From positions 1-33,751 of the forward strand of contig NZ_MVIJ01000051.1 of NCBI RefSeq assembly GCF_002086735.1: a stretch of DNA of 33,751 bases, given 5' to 3'. The notes beneath the pieces were generated by a model that did no database searches, was not told the DNA's origin, and saw only the letters and a list, made by a program, of their open reading frames with translations. Numbering within the stretch: the first letter of the stretch is position 1; every line of letters begins with the position of its first letter. A program made the position numbers and the translations under genes. The stretch is from Mycobacterium scrofulaceum. Its GTDB lineage: Bacteria > Actinomycetota > Actinomycetes > Mycobacteriales > Mycobacteriaceae. Below are positions 15,620-24,019 of the stretch, piece by piece.

Positions 15620-17341
15620 TCAGAACAGGAAATACCGTTGCGCCATCGGCAATTCCGCCACCGGGTCGGGCTGCCAGACCTCGCCGTCGATCCGCACGGT
15701 GAACGTGTCCGGGTCCACCTCGATGTCGGGCAGCGCGTCGTTGTGCGGCAGGTCCGCCTTGGCGAGCCCGGTGGTGTTGCGCACGGGGACCAGCCGCCGG
15801 TTGACCGCCAGCCTTTCGGCCAGGCCGGCCTCGATCGCCTGCGGCGCAACGAAATGCACCGACGTGGCGGCCGCCGCGGCCGGCGCCGCGCCGAACATCG
15901 GGCGCGGAAGCACCGGCTGCGGCGTCGGGATCGACGCGTTGGCGTCCCCCATCGCCGCCCATGCGATCATGCCGCCCTTGAGCACCGCGTGCGGCCGGAC
16001 CCCGAAGAACGCCGGCTCCCAGAGCACCAGGTCCGCGAGCTTGCCCACCTCCACCGATCCGACCTCGTGGTCGAGGCCGTGGGCGACGGCCGGGCAGATC
16101 GTGTACTTGGCGACGTAGCGGCGCGCCCGCATGTTGTCCGCGGCGCCGTCGCCGGGCAGGGCGCCGCGGCGGCGTTTCATGACGTGCGCGGTCTGCCAGG
16201 TCCGCATCACGACTTCCCCGATGCGGCCCATCGCCTGCGAGTCGCTGCCGATCATCGAGATCGCGCCGATGTCGTGCAGCAGGTCCTCCGCCGCCATGGT
16301 CGACGGCCGGATACGGCTTTCCGCGAAGGCCAGGTCTTCGCGCACCTGGGGATTGAGGTGATGGCAGACCATCAACATGTCCAGGTGCTCGTCGAGGGTG
16401 TTACGCGTGTGCGGGCGGGTGGGGTTGGTGGAGCTGGGCAGCACGTTGGGTTTGCCTGCGACGGTGATGATGTCGGGAGCGTGGCCGCCGCCGGCGCCCT
16501 CGGTGTGATACGTGTGGATCGACCGCCCCGCGATGGCGGCCAGGGTGTCTTCCACGAACCCCATCTCGTTGAGGGTGTCGGTGTGCAACGCCACCTGGAC
16601 GCCGGCGGCGTCGGCGACGGTGAGGCAGGCGTCGATGGCCGCCGGTGTGGACCCCCAGTCCTCGTGCAGTTTGAAACCCGAAGCGCCGCCGCGCAATTGC
16701 TCCCACAGCCCCTCGGCGCTGACGGTGTTACCCTTGCCCAGCAGCGCGACGTTCACCGGCCAGCCGTCGAGCGCCTCGAGCATCCGCTCCAGATGCCATG
16801 AACCCGGTGTCACCGTGGTGGCCTTGGTGCCCTCGGCGGGCCCGGTGCCGCCGCCGATGATCGTCGTGATCCCGGAGCCGAGCGCCTCGGGCATCAGCTG
16901 CGGGCAGATCAGGTGCACGTGGCAGTCGATGGCGCCGGCGGTGACGATCCGGCCGTTGCCGGCGATGACCTCGGTCGACGGCCCGACCACCAGGTCCGGA
17001 TGCACGCCCGTCATGGTGTCGGGGTTGCCGGCCTTACCGATCGCGGAGACGCGGCCGTCACGAATACCGATGTCGGCCTTGATGATTCCCCAGTAGTCGA
17101 TGATGACCGCACCGGTGATCACGGTGTCGGGCGCCCCCTCGGCGCGGGTGGCGAGCCCCTGGCCCACCGACTCGCGCAGCACCTTGCCGCCCCCGAACAC
17201 CGCCTCGTCACCGGCCAACCCCGGTCCCCCGCTGCGGTCCTCGGTGATCTCCACCAGAAGATCGGTGTCCGCCAACCGGATCCGGTCCCCGGCGGTGGGG
17301 CCGAAGAGTTGGGCGTAGCGGTCCCTCGACAGGCTGGCCAT
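15620..17341 (-). CDS. ureC: Urease alpha subunit UreC
   Basis: This 573-aa catalytic subunit hydrolyses urea to ammonia and carbamate at a di-nickel site. The expected ligands are all present: H141 and H143 (CHVH), carbamylated K224 in GFKLHEDWG, H253 and H279, and D367 in GSDSQAMG. The mobile flap has C326-H327 in MVCHHLN. The enzyme should therefore be competent once nickel is inserted by UreDFG. Its ATG overlaps the last base of the ureB stop (TGATG). Length agrees with other mycobacterial UreC. Confidence 0.97.
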   Translation of the reverse strand: MASLSRDRYAQLFGPTAGDRIRLADTDLLVEITEDRSGGPGLAGDEAVFGGGKVLRESVGQGLATRAEGAPDTVITGAVIIDYWGIIKADIGIRDGRVSAIGKAGNPDTMTGVHPDLVVGPSTEVIAGNGRIVTAGAIDCHVHLICPQLMPEALGSGITTIIGGGTGPAEGTKATTVTPGSWHLERMLEALDGWPVNVALLGKGNTVSAEGLWEQLRGGASGFKLHEDWGSTPAAIDACLTVADAAGVQVALHTDTLNEMGFVEDTLAAIAGRSIHTYHTEGAGGGHAPDIITVAGKPNVLPSSTNPTRPHTRNTLDEHLDMLMVCHHLNPQVREDLAFAESRIRPSTMAAEDLLHDIGAISMIGSDSQAMGRIGEVVMRTWQTAHVMKRRRGALPGDGAADNMRARRYVAKYTICPAVAHGLDHEVGSVEVGKLADLVLWEPAFFGVRPHAVLKGGMIAWAAMGDANASIPTPQPVLPRPMFGAAPAAAAATSVHFVAPQAIEAGLAERLAVNRRLVPVRNTTGLAKADLPHNDALPDIEVDPDTFTVRIDGEVWQPDPVAELPMAQRYFLF

Positions 17342-17652
17342 CAGGCGTCCAGCCGTCCGGGCGGGTTCAGGGTCAGCCCGTGCACTTCCCGGCGTCCACG
17401 CAGCGGTACCAGCCGGACGGTGTGGGGCACACCGGGTTCGAAGCGCACGGCGGTGGCCGCCGCGATGTCCAGCCGATAGCCGTGCGCCGCGGCGCGGTCG
17501 AACGCGAGCGCGGAGTTGGCTTGAGGAAGGTGGACGTGGCTGCCCACCTGCACCGGACGGTCACCGGTGTTGATGATCTGCATCTCGATGCTCTCAGCGT
17601 AAGCGTTGATGCCGATATCGCCGCTGCCGTAGAGGATTTCGCCCGGAATCAT
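17341..17652 (-). CDS. ureB: Urease beta subunit UreB
   Basis: This 103-aa structural subunit begins MIPGEILYGSGDIGINA and contains NTGDRPVQVGSHVHLPQANSAL and the terminal LRGRREVHGLTLNP, all hallmarks of UreB. It packs against UreC in the trimer of (ABC) units. The ATG overlaps the ureA stop by 4 nt (ATGA), and its stop overlaps ureC. A much longer in-frame opening runs upstream through ureA and the thioesterase gene but is a reading-frame artefact. Confidence 0.95.
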   Translation of the reverse strand: MIPGEILYGSGDIGINAYAESIEMQIINTGDRPVQVGSHVHLPQANSALAFDRAAAHGYRLDIAAATAVRFEPGVPHTVRLVPLRGRREVHGLTLNPPGRLDA

Positions 17653-17951
17653 GGGATCGGGTGGTGAACGGTGACGAGTTTGGTGCCGTCGGGGAAGGTC
17701 GCCTCCACCGCGACTTCGGCCAGCATTTCCGGCACCCCCTCCATCACGTCGTCGCGGCTGAGCACGTCGCAGCCGCTGGCCATGAGCTCGGCGACGGAGC
17801 GGCCGTCGCGCGCACCCTCGAGAATGTGGTCGGTGATGATGGCAACGGCCTCCGGGTGGTTCAGCCGCAAGCCCCTGGCGCGGCGTCGGCGTGCCAGTTC
17901 GGCGGCGTAGGACAACAGCAATCGCTCTTGTTCGTGCGGCGTAAGGAGCAC
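17649..17951 (-). CDS. ureA: Urease gamma subunit UreA
   Basis: This 100-aa small subunit contains LTPHEQERLLLSYAAELARRRRARGLRLNHPEA and EGARDGRSVAELM, followed by VEATFPDGTKLVTVHHPI, diagnostic for UreA. I chose the GTG at 17951 because it gives the usual 100 residues and has GGAG close upstream. A second GTG at 17969 (six residues longer, preceded by a G-run) is possible. It follows the thioesterase gene by about 50-65 bp on the same strand and could be cotranscribed with it. Confidence 0.93.
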   Translation of the reverse strand: MLLTPHEQERLLLSYAAELARRRRARGLRLNHPEAVAIITDHILEGARDGRSVAELMASGCDVLSRDDVMEGVPEMLAEVAVEATFPDGTKLVTVHHPIP

Positions 17952-18017
17952 GCTCTCCGATCCTGCCACGCCCCCCGCGGGCGCCGGCGCCCGGCCACGT
18001 GTACGGCCCCGGCCGGG

Positions 18018-18431
18018 TTACGCCTCGAGGTTCTGCAGGCGCACCTGCCCGCGGGCCACCGTGCGGCCGTCGCCGTCGGTGATGGTCACCAGCCACAGCT
18101 GCTGGCGCCGGCCGCGGTGGATCGGTTCGGCGGTGCCGTACACCATGCCCGAGCCGATGGAACGCAGAAAGTCGGTGTTGTTGTTGACTCCCACGACATT
18201 CCCCCCGCCGCGGGTGGCGAGCCAGGTGTAGGCGGCCACGCTGGCCATGCTCTCGATGATCGAGCAGTAGACGCCCCCGTGCACGAGGCCCATCGGCTGC
18301 AGCAGCTTCGGGGTGACCTCGAGCTGGGCCCGGGCGCCGTCGGGGCTGAGTTCGGTGAATTGCAGCCCGATCTCCTGATCGAAGGGCGCGGTGAAATCCG
18401 GCGGGGTCGTCGTCTCCGGGGGCGGTGGCAC
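18018..18431 (-). CDS. PaaI-type hotdog thioesterase (Rv1847-like)
   Basis: This 137-aa hotdog-fold protein is of the PaaI/acyl-CoA thioesterase family. The signature MGLVHGGVYCSIIESMAS carries the conserved HGG (51-53) and the probable catalytic Glu60 on the central helix. NNNTDFLRSI forms the second family motif. The acyl-CoA substrate is unknown. It starts at GTG. It lies directly upstream of ureA on the same strand. Its own upstream region contains a strong hairpin and an IdeR-like iron box shared with blaI, so it may be the iron-responsive head of the urease transcript. Confidence 0.88.
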   Translation of the reverse strand: MPPPPETTTPPDFTAPFDQEIGLQFTELSPDGARAQLEVTPKLLQPMGLVHGGVYCSIIESMASVAAYTWLATRGGGNVVGVNNNTDFLRSIGSGMVYGTAEPIHRGRRQQLWLVTITDGDGRTVARGQVRLQNLEA

Positions 18432-18507
18432 GTTCTGTGTCTACACCATCGGTCGGTCGGCACCGCTCCCGGCGCGAGGCCGACCAGAAACGGCCCCGGA
18501 AACGGCT

Positions 18508-18536
18508 GAGCCCCGTGCCACTCGGGCACGGGGCTC
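18508..18536. promoter_or_regulatory. Strong GC-rich hairpin in the thioesterase 5' region
   Basis: GAGCCCCGTGCC and GGCACGGGGCTC are perfect 12-bp arms with a 5-nt loop, 77 bp upstream of the thioesterase GTG. It lies between two divergent genes, so it does not sit at the end of any recognised gene. On the minus strand it would be in the 5' leader, where it could attenuate thioesterase-urease transcription. Confidence 0.5.
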
Positions 18537-18605
18537 GCCGATCGAGTAGACCGGGGGTCACTGCAGCCCTCAGGACTCGCCGCGGTCGGTGTTCGCTCGA
18601 CCCGG

Positions 18606-18629
18606 TTAGCATAGGCAAGGCTGCCCTAA
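18606..18629. promoter_or_regulatory. Overlapping IdeR-like iron boxes
   Basis: Against the 19-bp IdeR consensus TTAGGTTAGGCTAACCTAA, the 19-mer at 18611-18629 matches at 14 positions. A second register at 18606-18624 matches at 12. Both arms end in TTAG or CTAA. The site lies between blaI and the divergent thioesterase gene. As I recall, the orthologous Rv1846c/Rv1847 pair is iron-regulated in M. tuberculosis. Confidence 0.65.
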
Positions 18630-18730
18630 TTTCGCAAGCACCTTTTCGGCGGCGCGGCGACGACCTTCGGTACGACCGTCGGTAGTAATCGGGAGTAAGA
18701 TGGTGCTCGACCCTCAGGAGACAACGCACT

Positions 18731-19150
18731 ATGGCCAAACTGACCCGGCTTGGGGATCTGGAACGGGCCGTGATGGATCACTTGTGGTCCACGCAGGAAC
18801 CCCAAACGGTCCGCCAGGTTCATGAGGCGTTGTCGGCGCGCCGCGACCTCGCCTACACGACGATCATGACCGTGCTGCAGCGGCTGGCCAAGAAGAATCT
18901 GGTCTCCCAGATCCGTGACGACCGGGCCCACCGGTACGCACCCGTGCACGGCCGCGACGAGCTGGTCGCCGGCCTGATGGTCGACGCCCTCGCCCAGGCC
19001 GAGGATTCTGGCGGCAGGCACGCCGCGCTCGTCCACTTCGTCGAGCGGGTGGGCGCCGACGAGGCGGACGCCCTGCGGCGAGCGCTGGCCGAACTGGAAG
19101 CCAATCAACGCAACAACGCGCCATCCGCTGGCGTGTCGCCGGAGGACTGA
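18731..19150 (+). CDS. blaI: BlaI/MecI-family transcriptional repressor
   Basis: This 139-aa winged-helix repressor matches BlaI (Rv1846c). The N-terminal DNA-binding domain reads LTRLGDLERAVMDHLW ... TVRQVHEAL ... AYTTIMTVLQRLAKKNLV, and the C-terminal helical region mediates dimerisation. In M. tuberculosis BlaI controls its own gene, blaC and other genes, and is released under beta-lactam stress. AGGAG lies 10 nt before the ATG. GGTAGTA and GGGAGTA elements between 18679 and 18700 could be part of a self-operator, but I could not define a clean dyad. It is followed 14 bp later by the M56 peptidase gene. Confidence 0.93.
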   Translation: MAKLTRLGDLERAVMDHLWSTQEPQTVRQVHEALSARRDLAYTTIMTVLQRLAKKNLVSQIRDDRAHRYAPVHGRDELVAGLMVDALAQAEDSGGRHAALVHFVERVGADEADALRRALAELEANQRNNAPSAGVSPED

Positions 19151-19164
19151 GGGAGACTGGCAGC

Positions 19165-20115
19165 GTGTCCGCGCTGGCCTTCACCATCCTCGCGGTGCTG
19201 CTCGTCGGCCCGGTGCCGGCCATGTTGGCACGCGCGAGCTGGCCGCTGCGCGCTCCCCGCGCCGCGATGGTGTTGTGGCAGGCCGTCGCGCTGGCCGCAG
19301 TCCTCTCCGCGTTCAGCGCCGGCATCGCGATCGCCACCCGGCTGCTCATGCCCGGCCCCGACGGGCGGCCCACCACCAGCATCGTCGGCGACGCGGGCCG
19401 CCTCGGCTGGCCGCTGTGGGTTGCCTACGTCGGCGTTTTCGCGCTGACCGTGCTGGTCGGCGCCCGATTGGTGGTCGCCGTGGTTCGGGTCGCCATCGCC
19501 AACCGGCGGCGGCGGGCCCATCACCGCATGGTGGTCGACCTGGTCGGCGTCGGCCACGACGCGGCGCTCCCCCAGCCGTGTGCCCGCACGCGCGACCTTC
19601 GCGTGCTGGACGTTGCGCAGCCGCTCGCCTACTGCTTGCCCGGCGTGCGCAGCAGGGTGGTGGTCAGCGAGGGGGCGCTGAGCACGCTCGCCGACGCGGA
19701 GGTCGCGGCGATCCTCACCCACGAGCGGGCGCATCTGCGCGCCCGGCACGACCTCGTCCTGGAGGCCTTCACCGCGGTGCATGCCGCGTTCCCCCGTTTG
19801 GTGCGCAGCGCGAACGCGCTGGGCGCGGTGCAACTGCTCGTCGAGCTGCTGGCCGACGACGCCGCCGTGCGCGCGGCGGGCCGCGCTCCCCTGGCGCGGG
19901 CCCTGGTCGCCTGCGCTTCCGGGCGGGCGCCGTCGGGCGCCCTGGCCGCGGGTGGCACCAGCACGGTGGTCCGCGTGCGCCGGCTGGGCGGGGGCGGCAA
20001 CAGCCTGGCGCTGTCGGCCGCCGCGTACCTGGCCGCGGTGGCCGTGTTCGTGGTCCCGACGATCGCGCTGGCCGTGCCGTGGCTCACGGAGTTGCGGCGG
20101 CTGTTCAACCTCTGA
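19165..20115 (+). CDS. M56-family membrane zinc peptidase, BlaR-like (Rv1845c-like)
   Basis: This 316-aa integral membrane protein has hydrophobic segments at about 3-22, 35-58, 82-112 and near the C-terminus. Between the third and fourth lies the zincin motif HERAH (186-190) within ILTHERAHLRARHDLVLEAF, typical of M56/BlaR1 proteases that cleave the partner BlaI. It lacks the extracellular penicillin-binding domain of staphylococcal BlaR1, so the activating signal must be sensed otherwise. The GTG start lies 14 bp after blaI, forming a two-gene regulator-protease operon. Confidence 0.88.
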   Translation: MSALAFTILAVLLVGPVPAMLARASWPLRAPRAAMVLWQAVALAAVLSAFSAGIAIATRLLMPGPDGRPTTSIVGDAGRLGWPLWVAYVGVFALTVLVGARLVVAVVRVAIANRRRRAHHRMVVDLVGVGHDAALPQPCARTRDLRVLDVAQPLAYCLPGVRSRVVVSEGALSTLADAEVAAILTHERAHLRARHDLVLEAFTAVHAAFPRLVRSANALGAVQLLVELLADDAAVRAAGRAPLARALVACASGRAPSGALAAGGTSTVVRVRRLGGGGNSLALSAAAYLAAVAVFVVPTIALAVPWLTELRRLFNL

Positions 20116-20213
20116 GGCGGCACCGGGCCATCACCCCGGGCGGCCGCTGGTCGGCTGTGCCACAGTGTGACCGAAAGCTTTTCGCACCGTTCTCCGACCT
20201 GAGAGGCGAAGAC

Positions 20214-21683
20214 ATGGGTTCGTCGGATTCTCCCCCGAATGCCAACACCGCTACCGCGCAGATCGGCGTCACCGGCCTCGCGGTGATGGGCTCGAACATC
20301 GCACGCAATTTCGCCCGGCACGGCTACACCGTGGCGCTGCACAACCGGTCGGTCGCGAAAACCGACGCGTTGCTCGAAGAACACGGCGACGAGGGCAAGT
20401 TCGTGCGCTCGGAGACCATCGCCGAGTTTCTCGACGCGCTGGAGAAGCCGCGGCGGGTGCTGATCATGGTCAAGGCCGGCGACCCCACCGACGCCGTGAT
20501 CAACGAGCTCGCCGACGCCATGGAGGAAGGCGACATCATCATCGACGGCGGCAACGCCCTCTACACCGACACCATCCGCCGCGAGAAGGCGATGCGCGAG
20601 CGCGGCCTGCACTTCGTCGGCGCCGGCATCTCCGGCGGCGAGGAGGGCGCGCTCAACGGGCCGTCGATCATGCCGGGCGGGCCCGCCGAGTCCTACGAGT
20701 CGCTGGGCCCGCTGCTGGAAGAGATCTCCGCGCACGTCGACGGGGTGCCGTGCTGCACCCACATCGGCCCCGACGGCGCCGGCCACTTCGTCAAGATGGT
20801 GCACAACGGCATCGAGTACTCCGACATGCAGCTGATCGGCGAGGCCTACCAGCTGCTGCGCGACGGCCTGGGCAAGACCGCCGAGCAGATCGCCGACGTG
20901 TTCGACGAGTGGAACTCCGGCGATCTGGACAGCTTCCTGGTGGAGATCACCGCCCAGGTGCTGCGGCAGACCGACGCCAAGACCGGCAAGCCGCTCGTCG
21001 ACGTCATCCTCGACGAGGCCGAGCAGAAGGGCACCGGCCGCTGGACGGTCAAGTCGGCCCTGGACCTCGGTGTCCCGGTGACCGGCATCGCCGAGGCGGT
21101 GTTTGCCCGCGCGTTGTCCGGCTCGGTCACCCAGCGCAAGGCCACCACCGGGCTGGCCTCGGGCGAGCTGGGTGCAAAACCCAGCGACGCCACGCAGTTC
21201 ACCGAGGACGTCCGGCAGGCCCTGTACGCGTCCAAGATCATCGCGTACGCGCAGGGCTTCAACCAGATTCAGGCCGGCAGCGCCGAATACGACTGGGGCA
21301 TCACACCGGGCGACCTGGCCACCATCTGGCGCGGCGGCTGCATCATTCGCGCCAAGTTCCTCAACCGCATCAAGGACGCGTTCGACGAAGACCCCGACCT
21401 GCCGACGCTGATCGTCGCGCCGTACTTCCGCAGCGCGATCGAGGCGGCGATCGACGGGTGGCGCCGGGTCGTGGTGACCGCGACGCGGCTGGGCATCCCC
21501 ATCCCGGGCTTCTCCTCCGCACTGTCCTACTACGACGCCCTGCGCACCGAGCGGCTGCCCGCCGCGCTGACGCAGGGTCTGCGCGACTTCTTCGGCGCCC
21601 ACACCTACGGCCGGATCGACGACGACCCGGACAAGCGCTTCCACACCCTCTGGAGCGGGGACCGCAGCGAGGTACCCGCGTAG
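20214..21683 (+). CDS. gnd1: 6-phosphogluconate dehydrogenase (decarboxylating) Gnd1
   Basis: This 489-aa enzyme converts 6-phosphogluconate to ribulose 5-phosphate, CO2 and NADPH in the oxidative pentose-phosphate pathway. The cofactor motif is GLAVMG (21-26), with NRSVAKTDAL following. Substrate/catalytic motifs are GAGISGGEEGALNGPSIMPGG and KMVHNGIEY (Lys194 likely catalytic). C-terminal YDALRTERLPA and HTYGRID are family-typical. GAGAGG lies 7 nt before the ATG at 20214. A longer upstream in-frame opening overlaps the M56 gene and is not real. A short gap (19 bp) precedes guaB1. Confidence 0.95.
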   Translation: MGSSDSPPNANTATAQIGVTGLAVMGSNIARNFARHGYTVALHNRSVAKTDALLEEHGDEGKFVRSETIAEFLDALEKPRRVLIMVKAGDPTDAVINELADAMEEGDIIIDGGNALYTDTIRREKAMRERGLHFVGAGISGGEEGALNGPSIMPGGPAESYESLGPLLEEISAHVDGVPCCTHIGPDGAGHFVKMVHNGIEYSDMQLIGEAYQLLRDGLGKTAEQIADVFDEWNSGDLDSFLVEITAQVLRQTDAKTGKPLVDVILDEAEQKGTGRWTVKSALDLGVPVTGIAEAVFARALSGSVTQRKATTGLASGELGAKPSDATQFTEDVRQALYASKIIAYAQGFNQIQAGSAEYDWGITPGDLATIWRGGCIIRAKFLNRIKDAFDEDPDLPTLIVAPYFRSAIEAAIDGWRRVVVTATRLGIPIPGFSSALSYYDALRTERLPAALTQGLRDFFGAHTYGRIDDDPDKRFHTLWSGDRSEVPA

Positions 21684-21702
21684 TCCTGGAAGACTGGAAG
21701 GC

Positions 21703-23139
21703 GTGCGGTTTCTCGACGGGCATCGGCCCGGCTACGACCTGACCTACAACGACGTCTTCATCATGCCGAACCGGTCGGAGGTCGCTTCGCGCTTCGATGT
21801 CGACCTGTCCACCGACGACGGCTCCGGCACCACCATCCCGGTGGTGGTGGCCAACATGACCGCGGTGGCCGGCCGGCGGATGGCCGAGACGGTCGCGCGG
21901 CGGGGCGGGCTGGTCATCCTGCCGCAGGATCTCCCGATCACCGCGGTGCAGCAGACCGTGGAGTTCGTCAAGAGCCGGGACCTGGTCCTGGACACCCCGG
22001 TGGTGCTCGCCCCCGACGATTCGGTGTCCGACGCGACCGCGCTGATCCACAAGCGCGCGCACGGCGTCGCCGTCGTCGTCTTCGAGGGCCGCCCGATGGG
22101 CTTGGTGAGCGAATCGTGCTGCCTCGGCGTGGACCGCTTCACCCGGGTGCGCGACGTCGCCACCACCGACTTCGTCACCGCCCCGGTCGGCACCGACCCG
22201 CGCAAGGTCTTCGACCTGCTCGAGCACGCCCCGATCGGGGTCGCGGTGGTGACGAACGCCGACGGCACGCTGGCCGGCGTGCTGACCCGCACCGGGGCCG
22301 TCCGGACCGGCCTCTACACGCCCGCGGTCGACGCCCGCGGGCGGCTGCGGGTGGGCGCGGCCGTCGGCATCAACGGCGACGTGGGGGCCAGGGCGCGCTC
22401 CCTGGTCGAGGCGGGTGTCGACGTGCTGGTCATCGACACCGCGCACGGGCACCAGGCCAAGACGCTCGACGCCATCCGCACGGTCTCCTCCCTCCAACTC
22501 GGCGTGCCGCTGGTGGCCGGCAACGTCGTCTCCGCGGAGGGCACCCGCGACCTGCTCGCCGCCGGGGCGAGCATCGTGAAGGTCGGGGTCGGGCCGGGCG
22601 CGATGTGCACCACCCGGATGATGACCGCCGTCGGTCGTCCGCAATTCTCCGCGGTGGTCGAATGCGCCTCGGCTGCAAGGGAATTGGGCGGACATGTCTG
22701 GGCCGACGGCGGCGTCCGGCATCCGCGCGACGTGGCGCTGGCGCTGGTGGCCGGGGCGTCCAACGTGATGATCGGGTCGTGGTTCGCCGGCACCTACGAG
22801 TCGCCCGGCGACCTGATGCGCGACCGCGACGACCAGCCCTACAAGGAGAGCTACGGCATGGCGTCGAAGCGGGCGGTGGTCGCCCGCAGCGCCGCCGACA
22901 CGGCGTTCGATCGCGCCCGCAAAGCCCTGTTCGAGGAAGGCATTTCGACCTCACGGATGGGCCTGGACCCCGACCGCGGCGGCGTCGAGGACTTGATCGA
23001 CCACATCACGTCGGGCGTGCGCAGCACGTGCACCTACGTTGGCGCCGCCGACCTGACGGACCTCTACGAGCGGGCCGTCGTCGGGGTGCAGTCGACCGCG
23101 GGCTTCGCCGAGGGCCACCCGCTGCCGTTGGGCTGGTGA
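21703..23139 (+). CDS. guaB1: GuaB1, IMPDH/GMP-reductase family enzyme with CBS domains
   Basis: This 478-aa TIM-barrel protein has an inserted CBS pair (about residues 95-205). The catalytic loop GPGAMCTTR has Cys302; the IMPDH form is usually GPGSICTTR. VWADGGVRHPRDVALALVAGASNVMIGSWFAGT follows the phosphate-binding pattern. Mycobacterial GuaB1 has been reported to be a GMP reductase (GMP to IMP with NADPH), not an IMP dehydrogenase, and I follow that assignment. GTG start. It lies 19 bp after gnd1, which makes NADPH, so co-expression is likely. Confidence 0.92.
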   Translation: MRFLDGHRPGYDLTYNDVFIMPNRSEVASRFDVDLSTDDGSGTTIPVVVANMTAVAGRRMAETVARRGGLVILPQDLPITAVQQTVEFVKSRDLVLDTPVVLAPDDSVSDATALIHKRAHGVAVVVFEGRPMGLVSESCCLGVDRFTRVRDVATTDFVTAPVGTDPRKVFDLLEHAPIGVAVVTNADGTLAGVLTRTGAVRTGLYTPAVDARGRLRVGAAVGINGDVGARARSLVEAGVDVLVIDTAHGHQAKTLDAIRTVSSLQLGVPLVAGNVVSAEGTRDLLAAGASIVKVGVGPGAMCTTRMMTAVGRPQFSAVVECASAARELGGHVWADGGVRHPRDVALALVAGASNVMIGSWFAGTYESPGDLMRDRDDQPYKESYGMASKRAVVARSAADTAFDRARKALFEEGISTSRMGLDPDRGGVEDLIDHITSGVRSTCTYVGAADLTDLYERAVVGVQSTAGFAEGHPLPLGW

Positions 23140-23229
23140 CGCGCCCACCGCCAGCAAACACGCCCAGCCTGGTGGTCGTCCGGCCGCGGTGTCGGGCGAG
23201 CTCGGCGGCGGGCCACATGGGCGCCCCGG

Positions 23230-23865
23230 TCACCCGGTCTTCGAGTCCGGCGAGGGACGCTCGAGCGCGTACAGCGACATGCGCCGGTTTCGGGTGTCGT
23301 GCTCGCCGAGGAACGTGCATCCGACGGACTCACACAGGCGGCGCGCCGTGGTGTTGCGGTGATCGGGGTCGAACATGATGCGCCGGCAGCGGGGCTCGAG
23401 GGCGAAGACGTTGGCGACGATGCGCGGCAGCAGCGTCAAGCCCAGTCCGCGGTTCACCAGGGCAGGTTCGGCGATGGCCGCGTGCAGGCCGAGGTCACAA
23501 GGCTCGGCATCGTAGTATCGTGAGATGAGATCCTTTGCTCCCCAATACAATTCGAGATAGGCGCAATCCTTGCCGCGGATGCTTCCCAGGATCGGCAGCG
23601 AATACGTCCCGTCGAGCTGGGCGCCCAGATGCCGCTCCCACCGCGGCGTCGGCCAGTCGTATTCCCAGGCCGCGGCCAGGTGGGGCCGGTTCATCCATTC
23701 CGACACCTTGCCCGCGTCCTCGCGTCGCGCGATGCGCAGCGCGAACGGCGGATCCAGAGCGGGAACCGGCGGCCGGGGCATGCGCGCGATCTCGTCGGCG
23801 AGGTCGAAGCGCTCACGGGGAAGCACCTGGGCTGGATGGGTTTCGGGTGGGGCCTCGGACGCCAT
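23230..23865 (-). CDS. mbtK: Mycobactin lysine N-acyltransferase MbtK
   Basis: This 211-aa GNAT-fold enzyme attaches the long acyl chain to the epsilon-amino group of lysine in mycobactin synthesis. It resembles M. tuberculosis Rv1347c throughout: EWMNRPHLAAAWEYDWP (56-72), GTYSLPILGS, YLELYWGAKDLISRYYDA, DLGLHAAI with His128, and FDPDHRNTTARRLCES with Asp168. In M. tuberculosis the gene lies in the mbt-2 cluster with mbtL, mbtM and mbtN; here it stands alone between guaB1 (convergent) and a divergent CNNM gene. An iron-box-like sequence lies 22-40 bp upstream of the ATG, consistent with derepression under iron limitation. Confidence 0.93.
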   Translation of the reverse strand: MASEAPPETHPAQVLPRERFDLADEIARMPRPPVPALDPPFALRIARREDAGKVSEWMNRPHLAAAWEYDWPTPRWERHLGAQLDGTYSLPILGSIRGKDCAYLELYWGAKDLISRYYDAEPCDLGLHAAIAEPALVNRGLGLTLLPRIVANVFALEPRCRRIMFDPDHRNTTARRLCESVGCTFLGEHDTRNRRMSLYALERPSPDSKTG

Positions 23866-23886
23866 AGTCCGCAGAGACTACCCGAG

Positions 23887-23905
23887 TAAGGTTAGCCAAC
23901 CCATA
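23887..23905. promoter_or_regulatory. IdeR-like iron box upstream of mbtK
   Basis: TAAGGTTAGCCAACCCATA matches 13 of 19 positions of the IdeR consensus, with the core dyad GGTT-N4-AACC. It ends 22 bp before the mbtK start codon on the minus strand, a position suited to blocking the promoter when iron is plentiful. Confidence 0.6.
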
Positions 23906-24019
23906 GTCGGGTCGGGTGGGTCGGGGTCCGCACCGCGGCAAACGGTGGCCGATTGGCGGCGCGGCGGCCCGGGCTACCATGAGTCAGCAAAGACGGAGGC
24001 GAACGCGTCCGCATCGGTT

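Noticed and set aside
17341..18738. A 465-codon open frame on the minus strand covering ureB, ureA and the thioesterase gene
   Set aside because: Only its last 103 codons resemble a protein family (UreB). The rest is arginine/proline-rich antisense-like translation typical of a high-GC shadow frame.
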